This document shows, piece after piece, positions 50,570 to 59,139 of a stretch of 64,000 bases of DNA. Every line of letters starts with the position of its first letter. Positions within the stretch are counted from its first letter, which is position 1. The position numbers and the translations under genes are program-made. The stretch is from JABFRG01 sp038210445 (GTDB lineage Bacteria > Myxococcota_A > Polyangia > Polyangiales > Polyangiaceae): the NCBI GenBank assembly GCA_038210445.1, contig JBBQWQ010000034.1, positions 1 through 64,000 of the forward strand. Reading direction: 5' to 3'. The notes under the pieces are model-generated. The model was given only the letters and a program-made list of their open reading frames with translations, was not told the origin of the DNA and did no database searches.

Positions 50570-50970
50570 TGGCCGCTCTTTCGAACCCAGGCTCGGAGCT
50601 CGCTTTCGTCTTGCCACCAGGTCGTGCTGAACGAATTCAGGACCCAGCCGCCAGCCGTGAGATTGCTCACGTGGACGTCGCAGTCGTCTTTGCCGGAGGT
50701 CGCGTCGAGCAGCGACAGCGTCGCGGGGGTCGACCCGGAGTCGAAGCGCGAGGCCATGAAGTAGGTGCCATACGCGTGCATGTAGACGCCCGCCTCGGTC
50801 GACGCCTTGAGGGTTGCCTCGCCGGACCTCTGCGCCGAGGCACGGTGACCACCGACGCGATCGACGGGACCGAGCAGCACCGGGGAGGCGGTGCGCTGAG
50901 CCGTCATGACGGATCCGCCGCAAGCGGTGGTGGCCAGCGAGAGTGCAGAGAGCAGGAATAGGAGGCGCAT
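50566..50970 (-). CDS. Small lipoprotein, first of coupled trio
   Basis: 134-residue predicted lipoprotein: MRLLFLLSALSLATTACGG, lipidated Cys17. The mature part (SGEATLKASTEAGVYMHAYG, DCDVHVSNLTAGGWVLNS) has one Cys besides the lipobox and a C-terminal WQDESELRAWVRK helix. The frame extends upstream, but ATG 50970 has GGAGG five bases before it. Its TGA overlaps the next start by 4 nt. Confidence 0.6.
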   Translation of the reverse strand: MRLLFLLSALSLATTACGGSVMTAQRTASPVLLGPVDRVGGHRASAQRSGEATLKASTEAGVYMHAYGTYFMASRFDSGSTPATLSLLDATSGKDDCDVHVSNLTAGGWVLNSFSTTWWQDESELRAWVRKSGQ

Positions 50971-51104
50971 GTGTGCCTGTCGGCTCGGTAGAGCGCCAGT
51001 TGCGCACAATCGCGCGCCGGGGCCGGCAACGTGTCCTTTCCGCGCCGTATCGACTAGAACGCTCCCATGGCAAGAGTAGGTCGGCGCATCCAGGCGAAAC
51101 GAGC

Positions 51105-51983
51105 GTGACGACCGCCTTCGAGGGGGGCATCGGCGTACCAGCCGATACCCACGAGGTTGTCACGTTGCGCAGCGGCAGCTTGGCCATGCGCAACAAGGCC
51201 AACGGCGAGGTGATGCACCCCGGCACCGGCCCGCAGGTGGAGCCACGTGTATTGTACATTGAACCGTCGCGCCTGCAGGCGCGGCTCGAAGAACCCGCCG
51301 AGGCGCCCTTGGTGCTCTTCGACGTGGGGCTGGGCGCGGCGTCCAATGCCATGGCCGCGTGGAATGTGTCCGAAGCGCTGGGGCCGGGCGCGCGGCGCCT
51401 GCACATCGTGAGCTTCGAGAACGATCTGGGGTCGCTGCGGCTCGCGCTGGAGCACCCGGCAGCCTTCGGGCTCGAGAGCGAGGCTGCCCAGACCGCGGCG
51501 CAGGCGCTGCTTCGCAACGGAGCATTCGACACCCCGCGCACTCGCTGGGAGCTTCGCGTGGGCGACGTTCAGGCGGAGCTCGGTCGCGTGGCCAAGGTGC
51601 AGGCCGACGTGGTGTACTGGGACATGTACTCGCCGCTCCATGCGCCGGAGCTCTGGAGCGTCGCGCACTTCGCGGCGCTCCGCCGACATTGCGCCCTTGG
51701 GGCGACGCTCCACACCTACAGCAACGCCACCGCGGCCCGCGCGGCCCTGCTGCTCGCGGGCTTCTTCGTGGGTACCGGCATCGAGACCGGCTTCAAGGAG
51801 CAGACCACCATGGCCGCCACCACCCTCGCGTCGCTGGTGAAGCCGCTGGGCGCCCGCTGGCTCGAGCGGCTGCACCGTTCGTCGTCGCCGTTTCCGGTCG
51901 ACATACCCGGGGGCGAAGCCGGGCGGGCCCAGGCCTTCGCCGCCATCCACGCGCACCCGCAGTTCGCCGCGCCGGCAGCGTAG
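51105..51983 (+). CDS. MnmC-like tRNA methyltransferase domain protein
   Basis: 292-residue protein matching the methyltransferase half of MnmC (PF05430): VLFDVGLGAASNAMAAWNV is the SAM-binding loop (here DVGLGAAS), with HIVSFENDLGSLRLAL and DVVYWDMYSPLHAPELW supplying motifs II and IV. The E. coli protein also has an FAD-dependent half, absent here. The reaction would methylate the wobble-uridine side chain. The GTG start 51105 is used because no ATG fits; the true start could be further in. It is divergent from the lipoprotein trio. Confidence 0.75.
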   Translation: MTTAFEGGIGVPADTHEVVTLRSGSLAMRNKANGEVMHPGTGPQVEPRVLYIEPSRLQARLEEPAEAPLVLFDVGLGAASNAMAAWNVSEALGPGARRLHIVSFENDLGSLRLALEHPAAFGLESEAAQTAAQALLRNGAFDTPRTRWELRVGDVQAELGRVAKVQADVVYWDMYSPLHAPELWSVAHFAALRRHCALGATLHTYSNATAARAALLLAGFFVGTGIETGFKEQTTMAATTLASLVKPLGARWLERLHRSSSPFPVDIPGGEAGRAQAFAAIHAHPQFAAPAA

Positions 51984-52004
51984 GCGATCTGCTCCCTCAT
52001 CGGT

Positions 52005-53723
52005 TCAGGGCGAGGGGGTGAGCTGGACGGCGGGGAGGATCTGCTCTTGCTGCGTCGTGCTCTTCCACAGGATGCGGGTGGCCACGCCGGGGCCGGTGCC
52101 GGCGTTGTAGTGCTCGACCTTGATGGCGTACGCGGTGCCCGCGGTGAGCGCGATGGTGCCGGTGCGGGTGGCCGAACCGTGCGAGGTCCAGTCGTTGATG
52201 AGCAGCGTGCCGTTGACCCAGAGGCGGATGCCGTCGCCGGAGACGGTCTTGAAGGTGTAGGTCTGCGTGTAGCGGGGCTTGACGGTGGCGGTCCAGCGCA
52301 CCGAGTAGGGCGTGGTGATGGCGCTGGCGGCGGGGTTCTTGTACGTGCTCGAGGTGAAGGCCACGTAGGGGTCGACGCGCACACCCTTGCTGCTCGCGGC
52401 CACCAAACCCGTGCCCGAGAAGTACTCGGCGCGGAAGCCGCTGGGAAAGGCGCTGGCGGCGGGGGCGCCGGCGTCGTAGGCGCAGCGACCGCCCATGGCG
52501 ACGTAGCGGTTGGTGGCGATGAACTTGTAAGATGCACCTACCTGATGGCCCTGCCAGGAGCCGCCCTTGTGCCAGGCGACCACCGGCGCGTTGGTGACGG
52601 TCACGGTGCCGCCGCCGTCGGCGCGGGTCTGGTTGGCGGTGCCCTGGGCGATGTCGCCGGTCATCTTGATGACGTTGCCCACCAGGTCGGCGTGGCCGTA
52701 GGGGCCGGCACCCTTGGCGAAGTGGCCGGGGATGGACACGCGGTTCGACATGTCGACGCCCACCGTCGCGGGCGCGGCGTACACCGCGCCTGCTGCGTTG
52801 CCGTAGTTGGCGAGATCTTTGGGACCCGCGGTGACTGGCGTGCCGCTGAAGTTGGCGTAGTAGGGGACCGTTTCGCCCCAGGGATAGGTCTCGACGCCCC
52901 AGCTGGCGTTGAGCTCGGCGGCGGTAGGCAGGCGACCGCCGTCCCAGGCGCAGAACGCCTGGAGCAGGTGGAAGCTCACGCAGGTGAGCGCCTTCTTGTC
53001 GAGCTCGGCCTGGCTGTAGCCGTTGTCGTCGCCAGGAAACGTGCCGTTGGGTTGCCAGTACGTGCGCGCGCCGTAGGAGCTGACCGCGCAGCCCTCGTTG
53101 CCGGGGCCGTAGAGCGACCAGTCGGTGGCCGCGGTGGCGCCGGAGTAGCGGCCCGAGTAGCCGGCGGCGCCGGTGCCGGCCATGTTGCCGGCGGCGATGC
53201 CCCAGTTGTAGGGGCCGAGGGCGAAGCTCGCGTCGCTGGCGCTGGCGGGCAGCCATACGCTCCAGTCGTAGCCGTAGGCGCCTACGTCGGACCAGAGGTT
53301 GCCGACGCCGCTGGGGGTGGGCGCAGCCAGCGCCGCGGCCCAGGGGCCGTTCCAGTAGCTGGGCTTGTGGGTGTCGATGTAGCCGCGGAGGTTGCCGCCG
53401 GTGGCGTTGACGAAGGCGCGGTAGCGGCCAGCGGTGATGTCGAACTTGTTGAGGAGCACCGTCTTGGTGTCGCTGATCTTCACCGGGAGCTTGGCGTCGC
53501 AGCGCTCGTTGTGGGCGGGCCCGCAGGTGCTGAGGCCGTTGCCGGTGGTGAGCGCCTCTTGCGTGGTGCCGAGCTCGCCGTTCTCGCCCTCGGCCACGTT
53601 GGCGCCCGGATCGACCGCCTCGCCTTCTTCGCCAGTGCCCACCGCGCAGCCGGTCATGCTCCCCAGGGAGGCGAAGGAGACCAGCGAGACACCGGCAAAC
53701 GAGACGAGGGAGCGAAGGTTCAT
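52005..53723 (-). CDS. FGE-sulfatase-fold / PA14 surface lipoprotein
   Basis: 572-residue predicted lipoprotein: signal MNLRSLVSFAGVSLVSFASL with lipobox MTGC at about residue 26, then an acidic linker. About residues 60-425 form a formylglycine-generating-enzyme-like domain (C-type-lectin-like): LNKFDITAGRYRAFVNA, GRLPTAAELNASWG, ETYPWGETVPYY, DLVGNVIKMTGD and the closing GGRCAYDAG. The two Cys of true FGE are not both evident, so a catalytic role is doubtful and a binding role likely. About 430-570 is a PA14 domain (EYFSGTGLVA, VSGDGIRLWVNGTLLIND), a carbohydrate-binding module. Probable surface protein in cell contact. Confidence 0.85.
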   Translation of the reverse strand: MNLRSLVSFAGVSLVSFASLGSMTGCAVGTGEEGEAVDPGANVAEGENGELGTTQEALTTGNGLSTCGPAHNERCDAKLPVKISDTKTVLLNKFDITAGRYRAFVNATGGNLRGYIDTHKPSYWNGPWAAALAAPTPSGVGNLWSDVGAYGYDWSVWLPASASDASFALGPYNWGIAAGNMAGTGAAGYSGRYSGATAATDWSLYGPGNEGCAVSSYGARTYWQPNGTFPGDDNGYSQAELDKKALTCVSFHLLQAFCAWDGGRLPTAAELNASWGVETYPWGETVPYYANFSGTPVTAGPKDLANYGNAAGAVYAAPATVGVDMSNRVSIPGHFAKGAGPYGHADLVGNVIKMTGDIAQGTANQTRADGGGTVTVTNAPVVAWHKGGSWQGHQVGASYKFIATNRYVAMGGRCAYDAGAPAASAFPSGFRAEYFSGTGLVAASSKGVRVDPYVAFTSSTYKNPAASAITTPYSVRWTATVKPRYTQTYTFKTVSGDGIRLWVNGTLLINDWTSHGSATRTGTIALTAGTAYAIKVEHYNAGTGPGVATRILWKSTTQQEQILPAVQLTPSP

Positions 53724-53933
53724 GCGGAAGGGCCCTGATGACGGAGTGGGGAAACTGCGGGAATAGCGCGAGACCCACCCAGCTTTGCCACATCTCCACG
53801 GCGGCGCCAGGACCCCAAACGGGTGACGCGCATTTCCCGAAGAATGCGGGGAAATTGCGACGGATTTTCGACCTAGAACCGGCCATGCAACGGATCGAGG
53901 GACACCGGCTCGTCCGCCTGCGGCTTGCGGGGG

Positions 53934-54158
53934 CCGCGCGCGGCGCGAAGGCAAGCGCAGAGGGGGTCCCTCACTCCGTTCGGGATGAGAACGCAGGGGA
54001 GAACGTTCGTCACGGACGACGGCGGCTTGCTCGTGGCCTCCGCTCCCGCCCGGGGGAGGTGCCGCGCGCGGCGCGAAGGCAACCGCAGAGGGGGTCCCTC
54101 ACTCCGTTCGGGATGAGAACGCAGGGCAGAAAGTTCGTCACGGACGCCGGCGGCTTGC
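53934..54158. repeat. Tandem pair of a 97-bp repeat
   Basis: Copies at 53934-54030 and 54062-54158 are 97 bp each, with about five mismatches, 31 bp apart. Each begins CCGCGCGCGGCGCGAAGG, carries GGGGGTCCCTCACTCC and ends GGCGGCTTGC; a short echo of the end (GCCTGCGGCTTGC) lies just before the first copy. They fill most of a 538-bp region without a gene (53724-54261), where I see no other coding or RNA signal. It looks like a dispersed intergenic repeat that duplicated locally. Confidence 0.85.
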
Positions 54159-54261
54159 GTTTGGCGAGTGCCGCGGGCACCTGCGGTGCGCTCTCGAGAG
54201 CGCAAACCCACTAGCCACGACGCGCGCGCACCAAGAACGTGCGTGCGTGAACGGGAGTCTC

Positions 54262-55269
54262 ATGAATCACGTCTTGCGCTTCGCTGCCGCCGCCTCGTTT
54301 CTCGCATGCTCCAGCACCGTCGCCGGCCTATCCGGCACGGACCCGCCGACCGTCTCCGACGCGGGACCCGATGGTCGCAGCAGCATCAACAATGCCGGGC
54401 CCGAATCGGGCGCCGCCGCCGGCGGGCCGATGTTCACCGTGCGCATCGAGGGTGTGCGACCCAGCGGCGCGCTGCGGGCCACGACCGTGTGGCTGCACGC
54501 GATTCCCGAGGGCAAGGTATCTCCCGACCGAACGCTCTCGGTGGGCGCCAGCGTGGAGGTTCCGGCAAGCCTGCCCGCGACGGTGCATATTCCCGCGACC
54601 CTTCCGCCGTCGGCCGCTCGCCTGATGCAGACCAATGGCGACTACGCCGCCCTCGGACGAATACTCATTTATGAAGATGGTAATGGTAATGGTCAGTTCG
54701 ATCTCACCGACGCCAGCGCCGGTGCGCTGAGCGACCGCATCGTCGGCTACGTCGGCAGCAGCACGAGCGGTGCAAACGATGCGGGTGCGTCCACCTCCAG
54801 CCATTCCATCGGTTACGTCGAGGGCGCGCCGCCGGCGGGGATCTTCACCGGCGCCCCTCCCGGATACTCGGTGCTCTTCGGCAAGGAGATCGCCAAGAAC
54901 GTCACCCGCACCGTGCTGCCGCTCGCCACCACGATTCCCGTGAAAATGGCCGGCGACGTCGCCGAGCTCTCCTGCGCGGGCGTGAGCCCCTGGCCCAGCG
55001 GCCCCAAGGGTGGCGATGGCCTGGACAACGTCATCGATGCGCCGCTCACCGGTTTGTGCCCGAGCAACATGCCCCAGGCCGGTGCGGCGGTGGCGTGCAT
55101 CGCGCCAGGGCTCAACAGCTACTTCTCGACGTTGCCGCGGCCGACCTCGCCTGCCATTGCGCAGCTTTGCGGGCCGGTGCTGGAGCGCTGTGTGGTGCGA
55201 ACCTCGGCTGCGGTACCGCCGTTCCAGCCCATTGGTGGCGCCCCTCCCGCTGGCTGGCCTTGCCCGTAG
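54262..55269 (+). CDS. Large secreted lipoprotein with Ca-binding loop
   Basis: 335-residue predicted lipoprotein: MNHVLRFAAAASFLACSS gives lipidation at about residue 16. The mature part opens with a Gly/Ala/Pro linker, then a beta-rich domain (VRIEGVRPSGALRATTVWLH) followed by a DGNGNGQFD loop at about residues 139-147, which matches dockerin/EF-hand Ca-binding loops. The C-terminus is Pro/Cys-rich (LSCAGVSPWPS, LERCVVRTS, GWPCP). No enzyme motif. ATG 54262 fits the signal peptide better than 54247. Confidence 0.65.
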   Translation: MNHVLRFAAAASFLACSSTVAGLSGTDPPTVSDAGPDGRSSINNAGPESGAAAGGPMFTVRIEGVRPSGALRATTVWLHAIPEGKVSPDRTLSVGASVEVPASLPATVHIPATLPPSAARLMQTNGDYAALGRILIYEDGNGNGQFDLTDASAGALSDRIVGYVGSSTSGANDAGASTSSHSIGYVEGAPPAGIFTGAPPGYSVLFGKEIAKNVTRTVLPLATTIPVKMAGDVAELSCAGVSPWPSGPKGGDGLDNVIDAPLTGLCPSNMPQAGAAVACIAPGLNSYFSTLPRPTSPAIAQLCGPVLERCVVRTSAAVPPFQPIGGAPPAGWPCP

Positions 55270-55275
55270 TCGCGC

Positions 55276-58200
55276 TCAGCCGCGGAGCGAGTCGAGATCT
55301 CGCAGCAGCTCGCTGAAGGGAATCGGGGCGAGATCGCCGAAGGGCAACTGCGTGTCGCCGCTGCCCCAGGCATACTCGCCCTTGTTGAGGGTGATCGACC
55401 CCAGCTTCTGCTGCGGTGACTCGGAGATGAGTCCGGTGAAGATGCCCGGCTCGAGATCGAGGTAGAGCATGAGCCCTCCGGCCAGCGGCTTTTCGTACCA
55501 GCACACCACGCCTCCATCTTGCGGAGGGCCGCGTCGCCAGCCGCGATCGTCGAGGCCGAGCACCTTTCCCGTGGGCACTTCCAGACCCACTACGCGGTCG
55601 AGCTTCTTCGCGGCGCGGTCGGCATCGCTGGGGACGGCGATCTCCCGGGAGAGCTGCACGAACGGCTGGATGATCTCGTAGTCCGAGAGCACTTGACCCC
55701 ACGCCGCGGCCGCCGCTTCGTCGAGATCGAGCCGGTGGACGATGCCCACCTGCGCGTCATCCGCGAGGTCGAAGGCGTCGTCCTTCTCGTTGGCCAGGCT
55801 CGCGTCCTCGGCCACGCGGAACGAGCCACGCACCTTGCCGGCATCGTCGTACACGCCCCACACCAGGCGACGCACCACATGGACGAGGAGCGGATGCTCC
55901 AGCAGGAACTGCCGAAACACCGCGGCGGGCCAGCGACGCTGCGCGCACATGGCGATCTCGAGCCGGAGAATCTGCCCGGTCGCGATGGTCTTTGCGTCCT
56001 TTTTCAAGGCCTTCCAGCGCTCGGTGGCCTCTTTCGCCTTCTCGGCGTCGTCGGTCTGCTTGGCCTTGGGAAGGTCGGGCAGGCGCTTGCCTTGCTCGTC
56101 GAGCACCGCCGGCTTCAGGGCTTCGTCGAACACCACGCGGAAGCCGCGCGGGCCAAAGTCCAGCGCGAGGGAGCCACTCTCGTCGAGACCGAGGTCGGGC
56201 ACCAGGCGATCGGCAAGCTCCTCGGCGGTGAGCCCGCGGACCTCGGCGATCTGATCGATCTTCTCGCGGGCCTTCTCTTGAAGACCCTTGAATTTGAGCT
56301 TTTGCGCGATGCCGTGCAGGTGCATGAGGGCCACGTCGGTGCCGATGCGCGCGAGCACGTCGAGGCCCATGACCGCCCGGGCGTGCGCGGCTTCGCCGGG
56401 CCACGCGCGAACCAGCGGGGTGAGCTTGCGGGCCGCGTCGTCGTCGCCAAAGAACCCCAGCGCGTGGAGGGCCCAGGCCTCTTTCGAGGGCGCGCCGGCC
56501 ACCAGCCACGCCTGGAACACGTCCCAGGCAAAGTCGGCCAGGCTATCGGGCTCGCAGGCCGCTTTCACCGCGGCGATACCGGCGTACGGATCGTCGGTGC
56601 TGGTGAACGCGAGCATGATGCCGATGGCGTCGATGGCCGAAGGCGGTAGCGCCTTCTGCCCGCCGTGGAGCAGCGGCGCGGTGAAGCCTGCTGCGTTCCA
56701 GAACGCCGGGAGCTTGGGAATCTTGGCGGGCACCGTGAGGAGCGGGTCGAAGTCGAGAATCTGCGCTACGCCGGCGCTCGCCTCCGCGCCGTACTTTGCG
56801 GCGGCCACCTCGATGACGGCGCGGTGCCCGCGACTGGCGACGAGGCGCAGCGCCGCTTCGGCGTTGGCGCGATCGCGTCCGGGTTTGCCCAGGGCAGGGG
56901 GAACGAGACCCACCGCAGCGGCCTCCGGAAATGCGGCGAGCCACTCGGCAGCGGTGGGCCGTGCTTTCTTGAGTCGGGCGAGCGCGTCGGCCATGAGCGG
57001 CGCCACCCGGGCCGCGTTGGCCCGCTGCAGCGCTTCGACGGCGCCGAGCCCTTCCTCTTCTGCGCTGCGGAGCGCGAAGGGAATCATGTCGACGCCGTGC
57101 CGCGCCACCAGGGTCGATGCCACGCCGTGGTACGACCAGTTGAAACGGCCGAGGTTGAGCGAAGGAACAATTTCCAGCAGCTCCTTCTTCGGGAGGTTGG
57201 CGAAGATCGAAGCATTGAGCATGTTCCAGCTGCGTTCGGTGGGAGTGGGCACCGACTCGCTGCGCACCTTCACCTTGGCCAGGTTCTCGGCGACCTTGTC
57301 CGGCTGCTCCTCCAGCCAGCGCCCGCCCGCCCGCTGCTTCTCTTCACCCGGCTTCCAGGCCATGGACTCGGCGAAGGGCAACGGCGCAAGCGCCAGCACC
57401 GTGGGCGCTGCACCCTTGTTTTTTACGGTCCAGGGCGGCGTGCGAAGAAACGAGGGCAGCTCGTCGGGACTCGCTTGGGGTCGCGGCCGGGTTTGCTCTT
57501 CCAGCTGCGCGATGACGTTCTGGGCCGCCGGTGCGAGCGTCGCTCGAGCCTCGTTCACAGCGGCGTGCCCCGAGGCGACGATGGGCTTGAGCACCGCCTT
57601 GGCAGACTCGCCGTGTGGCCCCTTGTTCACCGCCGCCTGCGCGAGCGGCGCGACCGAGACGTGGGGGTGCAGTTGCAAATACTGCGCGGCGATGGCGCGC
57701 AGCTCCTTGGTACCCAGCTGCTTCACGAAGAACGCGGCCACCTCCGGCGTCACCACCAGCGCAATGGCCTCGGCGATGGACCGCATGCGGTCAACGCCGC
57801 TGCTGCCTGCCTGCGCCACGATGTCGCAGAGAAAGGTAGCGGCCGCCACACCGTAGCGCGCGACCATGTCGAAGCGCAGTCGGTCCATGCCCGTCGCGAG
57901 GTACCAGACGTTCGTTTGTGGCACGCGGGCAGAGAGCGCCTTGGCTTCTTCCAGAGAGGGCGCCGAGGCGAGCAGAGGCCAGAAGTAGTCGGGTGCATAG
58001 GCACTCGCAGCGATGGTCGCGACGTCGCTTTCGATCCACTCGGGCCGTTCGAATGCCGCTGCCAGCAGCGCACGGCGCTCGATAGACGGGCCTTCCAGGA
58101 GGCCTTCGGCTTCCTTCACCAGCGCCGCGTAGGTAGCTTCGTCGGCGAGGGCCGCGGCAAGGCGAATGCCGCGCCAGTCTTCGCGGTTGCGGGTGCGGAA

Positions 58201-58983
58201 CCAGGGGCGGTCGCCGCTGTCGCTCTTGGCCAGGAGCGTGATTTCGGCGTCCGTCGTGCGCGCTTCGAGCGGCAGGGCGAGCGCGAGGGTACCTAGGGCG
58301 AAGACTGGTCCCGCTTTCGCGAGCCAGTAGCCGATGAAGTCCTCGGTGCGCGACGCGTCGTTCCACGCCACGCACGGGCCGATCAGCGCGAACGCTGCCG
58401 CCTCGGCCTCCCGGTCGAGCTTCTCGGGCATCGCGCCCGCGTAGGCCGCGCGGGCGGCGGCCATTCGCGCCTTGTCGGCGCCTTGCGCGGCGCTTCCCGC
58501 ATCGAGGAGCGGGCCGAACGCCTTCATGGCCACCGCAAGCTTGGAATGCAGGTGCTTCGCGTCCGGCATGCGCGGCACGATCAGGTCGCGCCCCCGTATC
58601 GGCGAGGCCCCTCGGAGCGCCGCATCGGTCCACGCGATGGTGCCCACGGCTGCGGCCGGCGGGCCCGCCGGGGCGCTCTCGATAGATGCGCTCTGCACCG
58701 AAGTGGGCGCGGCAGCGGGGACCGGCTTCGGGGCTGCGGGCCTGGGCTTGGGCGGGGGCGACGCGGCGCCGGCCACCTCGGCGACCTCCGCGTAGCCCTT
58801 CTTGGTCTTCTCCTTGATGAGCTTGTCCATCTCGGCCTGGGCGGCGGTGGCCGACGCGAACGACTTCACCTGGCTCTGCCCACTCGTGCCGATGCGCCCG
58901 AAGCACACGGTCACGGCGGCGTCTTCACGCTCTACCTGCCAGAACTTGTTGCTGGTGCCTTCGCTCAGCTCGAACCTTCGCAT
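55276..58983 (-). CDS. WGR-domain / DUF4132 protein (YehI-like)
   Basis: 1235-residue protein. Residues 1-70 are a WGR domain (MRRFELSEGTSNKFWQVE, VTVCFGRIGTSGQSQ, with the aromatic/Gly/Arg core), a nucleic-acid- or poly-ADP-ribose-related fold. About 80-900 is a long helical-repeat region; about 930-1235 is the DUF4132 domain (LDFGPRGFRVVFDEAL, EHPLLVHVVRRLVWG, SFRVAEDASLANEKD, DYEIIQPFVQL). This is the architecture of E. coli YehI, sometimes called molybdate metabolism regulator MolR. It is divergent from the MoxR-DUF5682-VWA-SWIM operon across 156 bp, as in many genomes where the set is grouped. A paralog without WGR is at 31.8-34.9 kb. Confidence 0.88.
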   Translation of the reverse strand: MRRFELSEGTSNKFWQVEREDAAVTVCFGRIGTSGQSQVKSFASATAAQAEMDKLIKEKTKKGYAEVAEVAGAASPPPKPRPAAPKPVPAAAPTSVQSASIESAPAGPPAAAVGTIAWTDAALRGASPIRGRDLIVPRMPDAKHLHSKLAVAMKAFGPLLDAGSAAQGADKARMAAARAAYAGAMPEKLDREAEAAAFALIGPCVAWNDASRTEDFIGYWLAKAGPVFALGTLALALPLEARTTDAEITLLAKSDSGDRPWFRTRNREDWRGIRLAAALADEATYAALVKEAEGLLEGPSIERRALLAAAFERPEWIESDVATIAASAYAPDYFWPLLASAPSLEEAKALSARVPQTNVWYLATGMDRLRFDMVARYGVAAATFLCDIVAQAGSSGVDRMRSIAEAIALVVTPEVAAFFVKQLGTKELRAIAAQYLQLHPHVSVAPLAQAAVNKGPHGESAKAVLKPIVASGHAAVNEARATLAPAAQNVIAQLEEQTRPRPQASPDELPSFLRTPPWTVKNKGAAPTVLALAPLPFAESMAWKPGEEKQRAGGRWLEEQPDKVAENLAKVKVRSESVPTPTERSWNMLNASIFANLPKKELLEIVPSLNLGRFNWSYHGVASTLVARHGVDMIPFALRSAEEEGLGAVEALQRANAARVAPLMADALARLKKARPTAAEWLAAFPEAAAVGLVPPALGKPGRDRANAEAALRLVASRGHRAVIEVAAAKYGAEASAGVAQILDFDPLLTVPAKIPKLPAFWNAAGFTAPLLHGGQKALPPSAIDAIGIMLAFTSTDDPYAGIAAVKAACEPDSLADFAWDVFQAWLVAGAPSKEAWALHALGFFGDDDAARKLTPLVRAWPGEAAHARAVMGLDVLARIGTDVALMHLHGIAQKLKFKGLQEKAREKIDQIAEVRGLTAEELADRLVPDLGLDESGSLALDFGPRGFRVVFDEALKPAVLDEQGKRLPDLPKAKQTDDAEKAKEATERWKALKKDAKTIATGQILRLEIAMCAQRRWPAAVFRQFLLEHPLLVHVVRRLVWGVYDDAGKVRGSFRVAEDASLANEKDDAFDLADDAQVGIVHRLDLDEAAAAAWGQVLSDYEIIQPFVQLSREIAVPSDADRAAKKLDRVVGLEVPTGKVLGLDDRGWRRGPPQDGGVVCWYEKPLAGGLMLYLDLEPGIFTGLISESPQQKLGSITLNKGEYAWGSGDTQLPFGDLAPIPFSELLRDLDSLRG

Positions 58984-59139
58984 GGTGCGAGAGCGTAATT
59001 CTCCTGCGAGAGATGCGCATCAGATTCGCATGTATGTTTCCGTCGTACCGCGGCAGCGGGACCGAAGGGGCGAGACCGCCGGAATTCGTGGAAAGCCAAG
59101 GCCTTGCCGCGTGGAGATGCGTGATAAAACAGCCTTTAC
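58984..59139. promoter_or_regulatory. Divergent intergenic region of WGR-DUF4132 / MoxR system
   Basis: 156 bp between two divergent starts (58983 on the minus strand and 59140 on the plus strand). It must hold both promoters. It is relatively AT-rich near the end (GATAAAACAGCCTTTACATGG), giving a possible -10-like TAAAAC before the MoxR start, and contains GCATGTATG near the WGR side. No long inverted repeat is seen, so I see no evident repressor site. Confidence 0.4.

Noticed and set aside
53738..54214. Plus-strand open frame over the 97-bp repeats
   Set aside because: It consists mostly of repeat DNA read in one frame and has no domain or start signal.
56288..58296. Plus-strand open frames opposite the WGR-DUF4132 gene
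   Set aside because: Shadow frames in GC-rich DNA; the minus-strand gene has conserved domains through the region.
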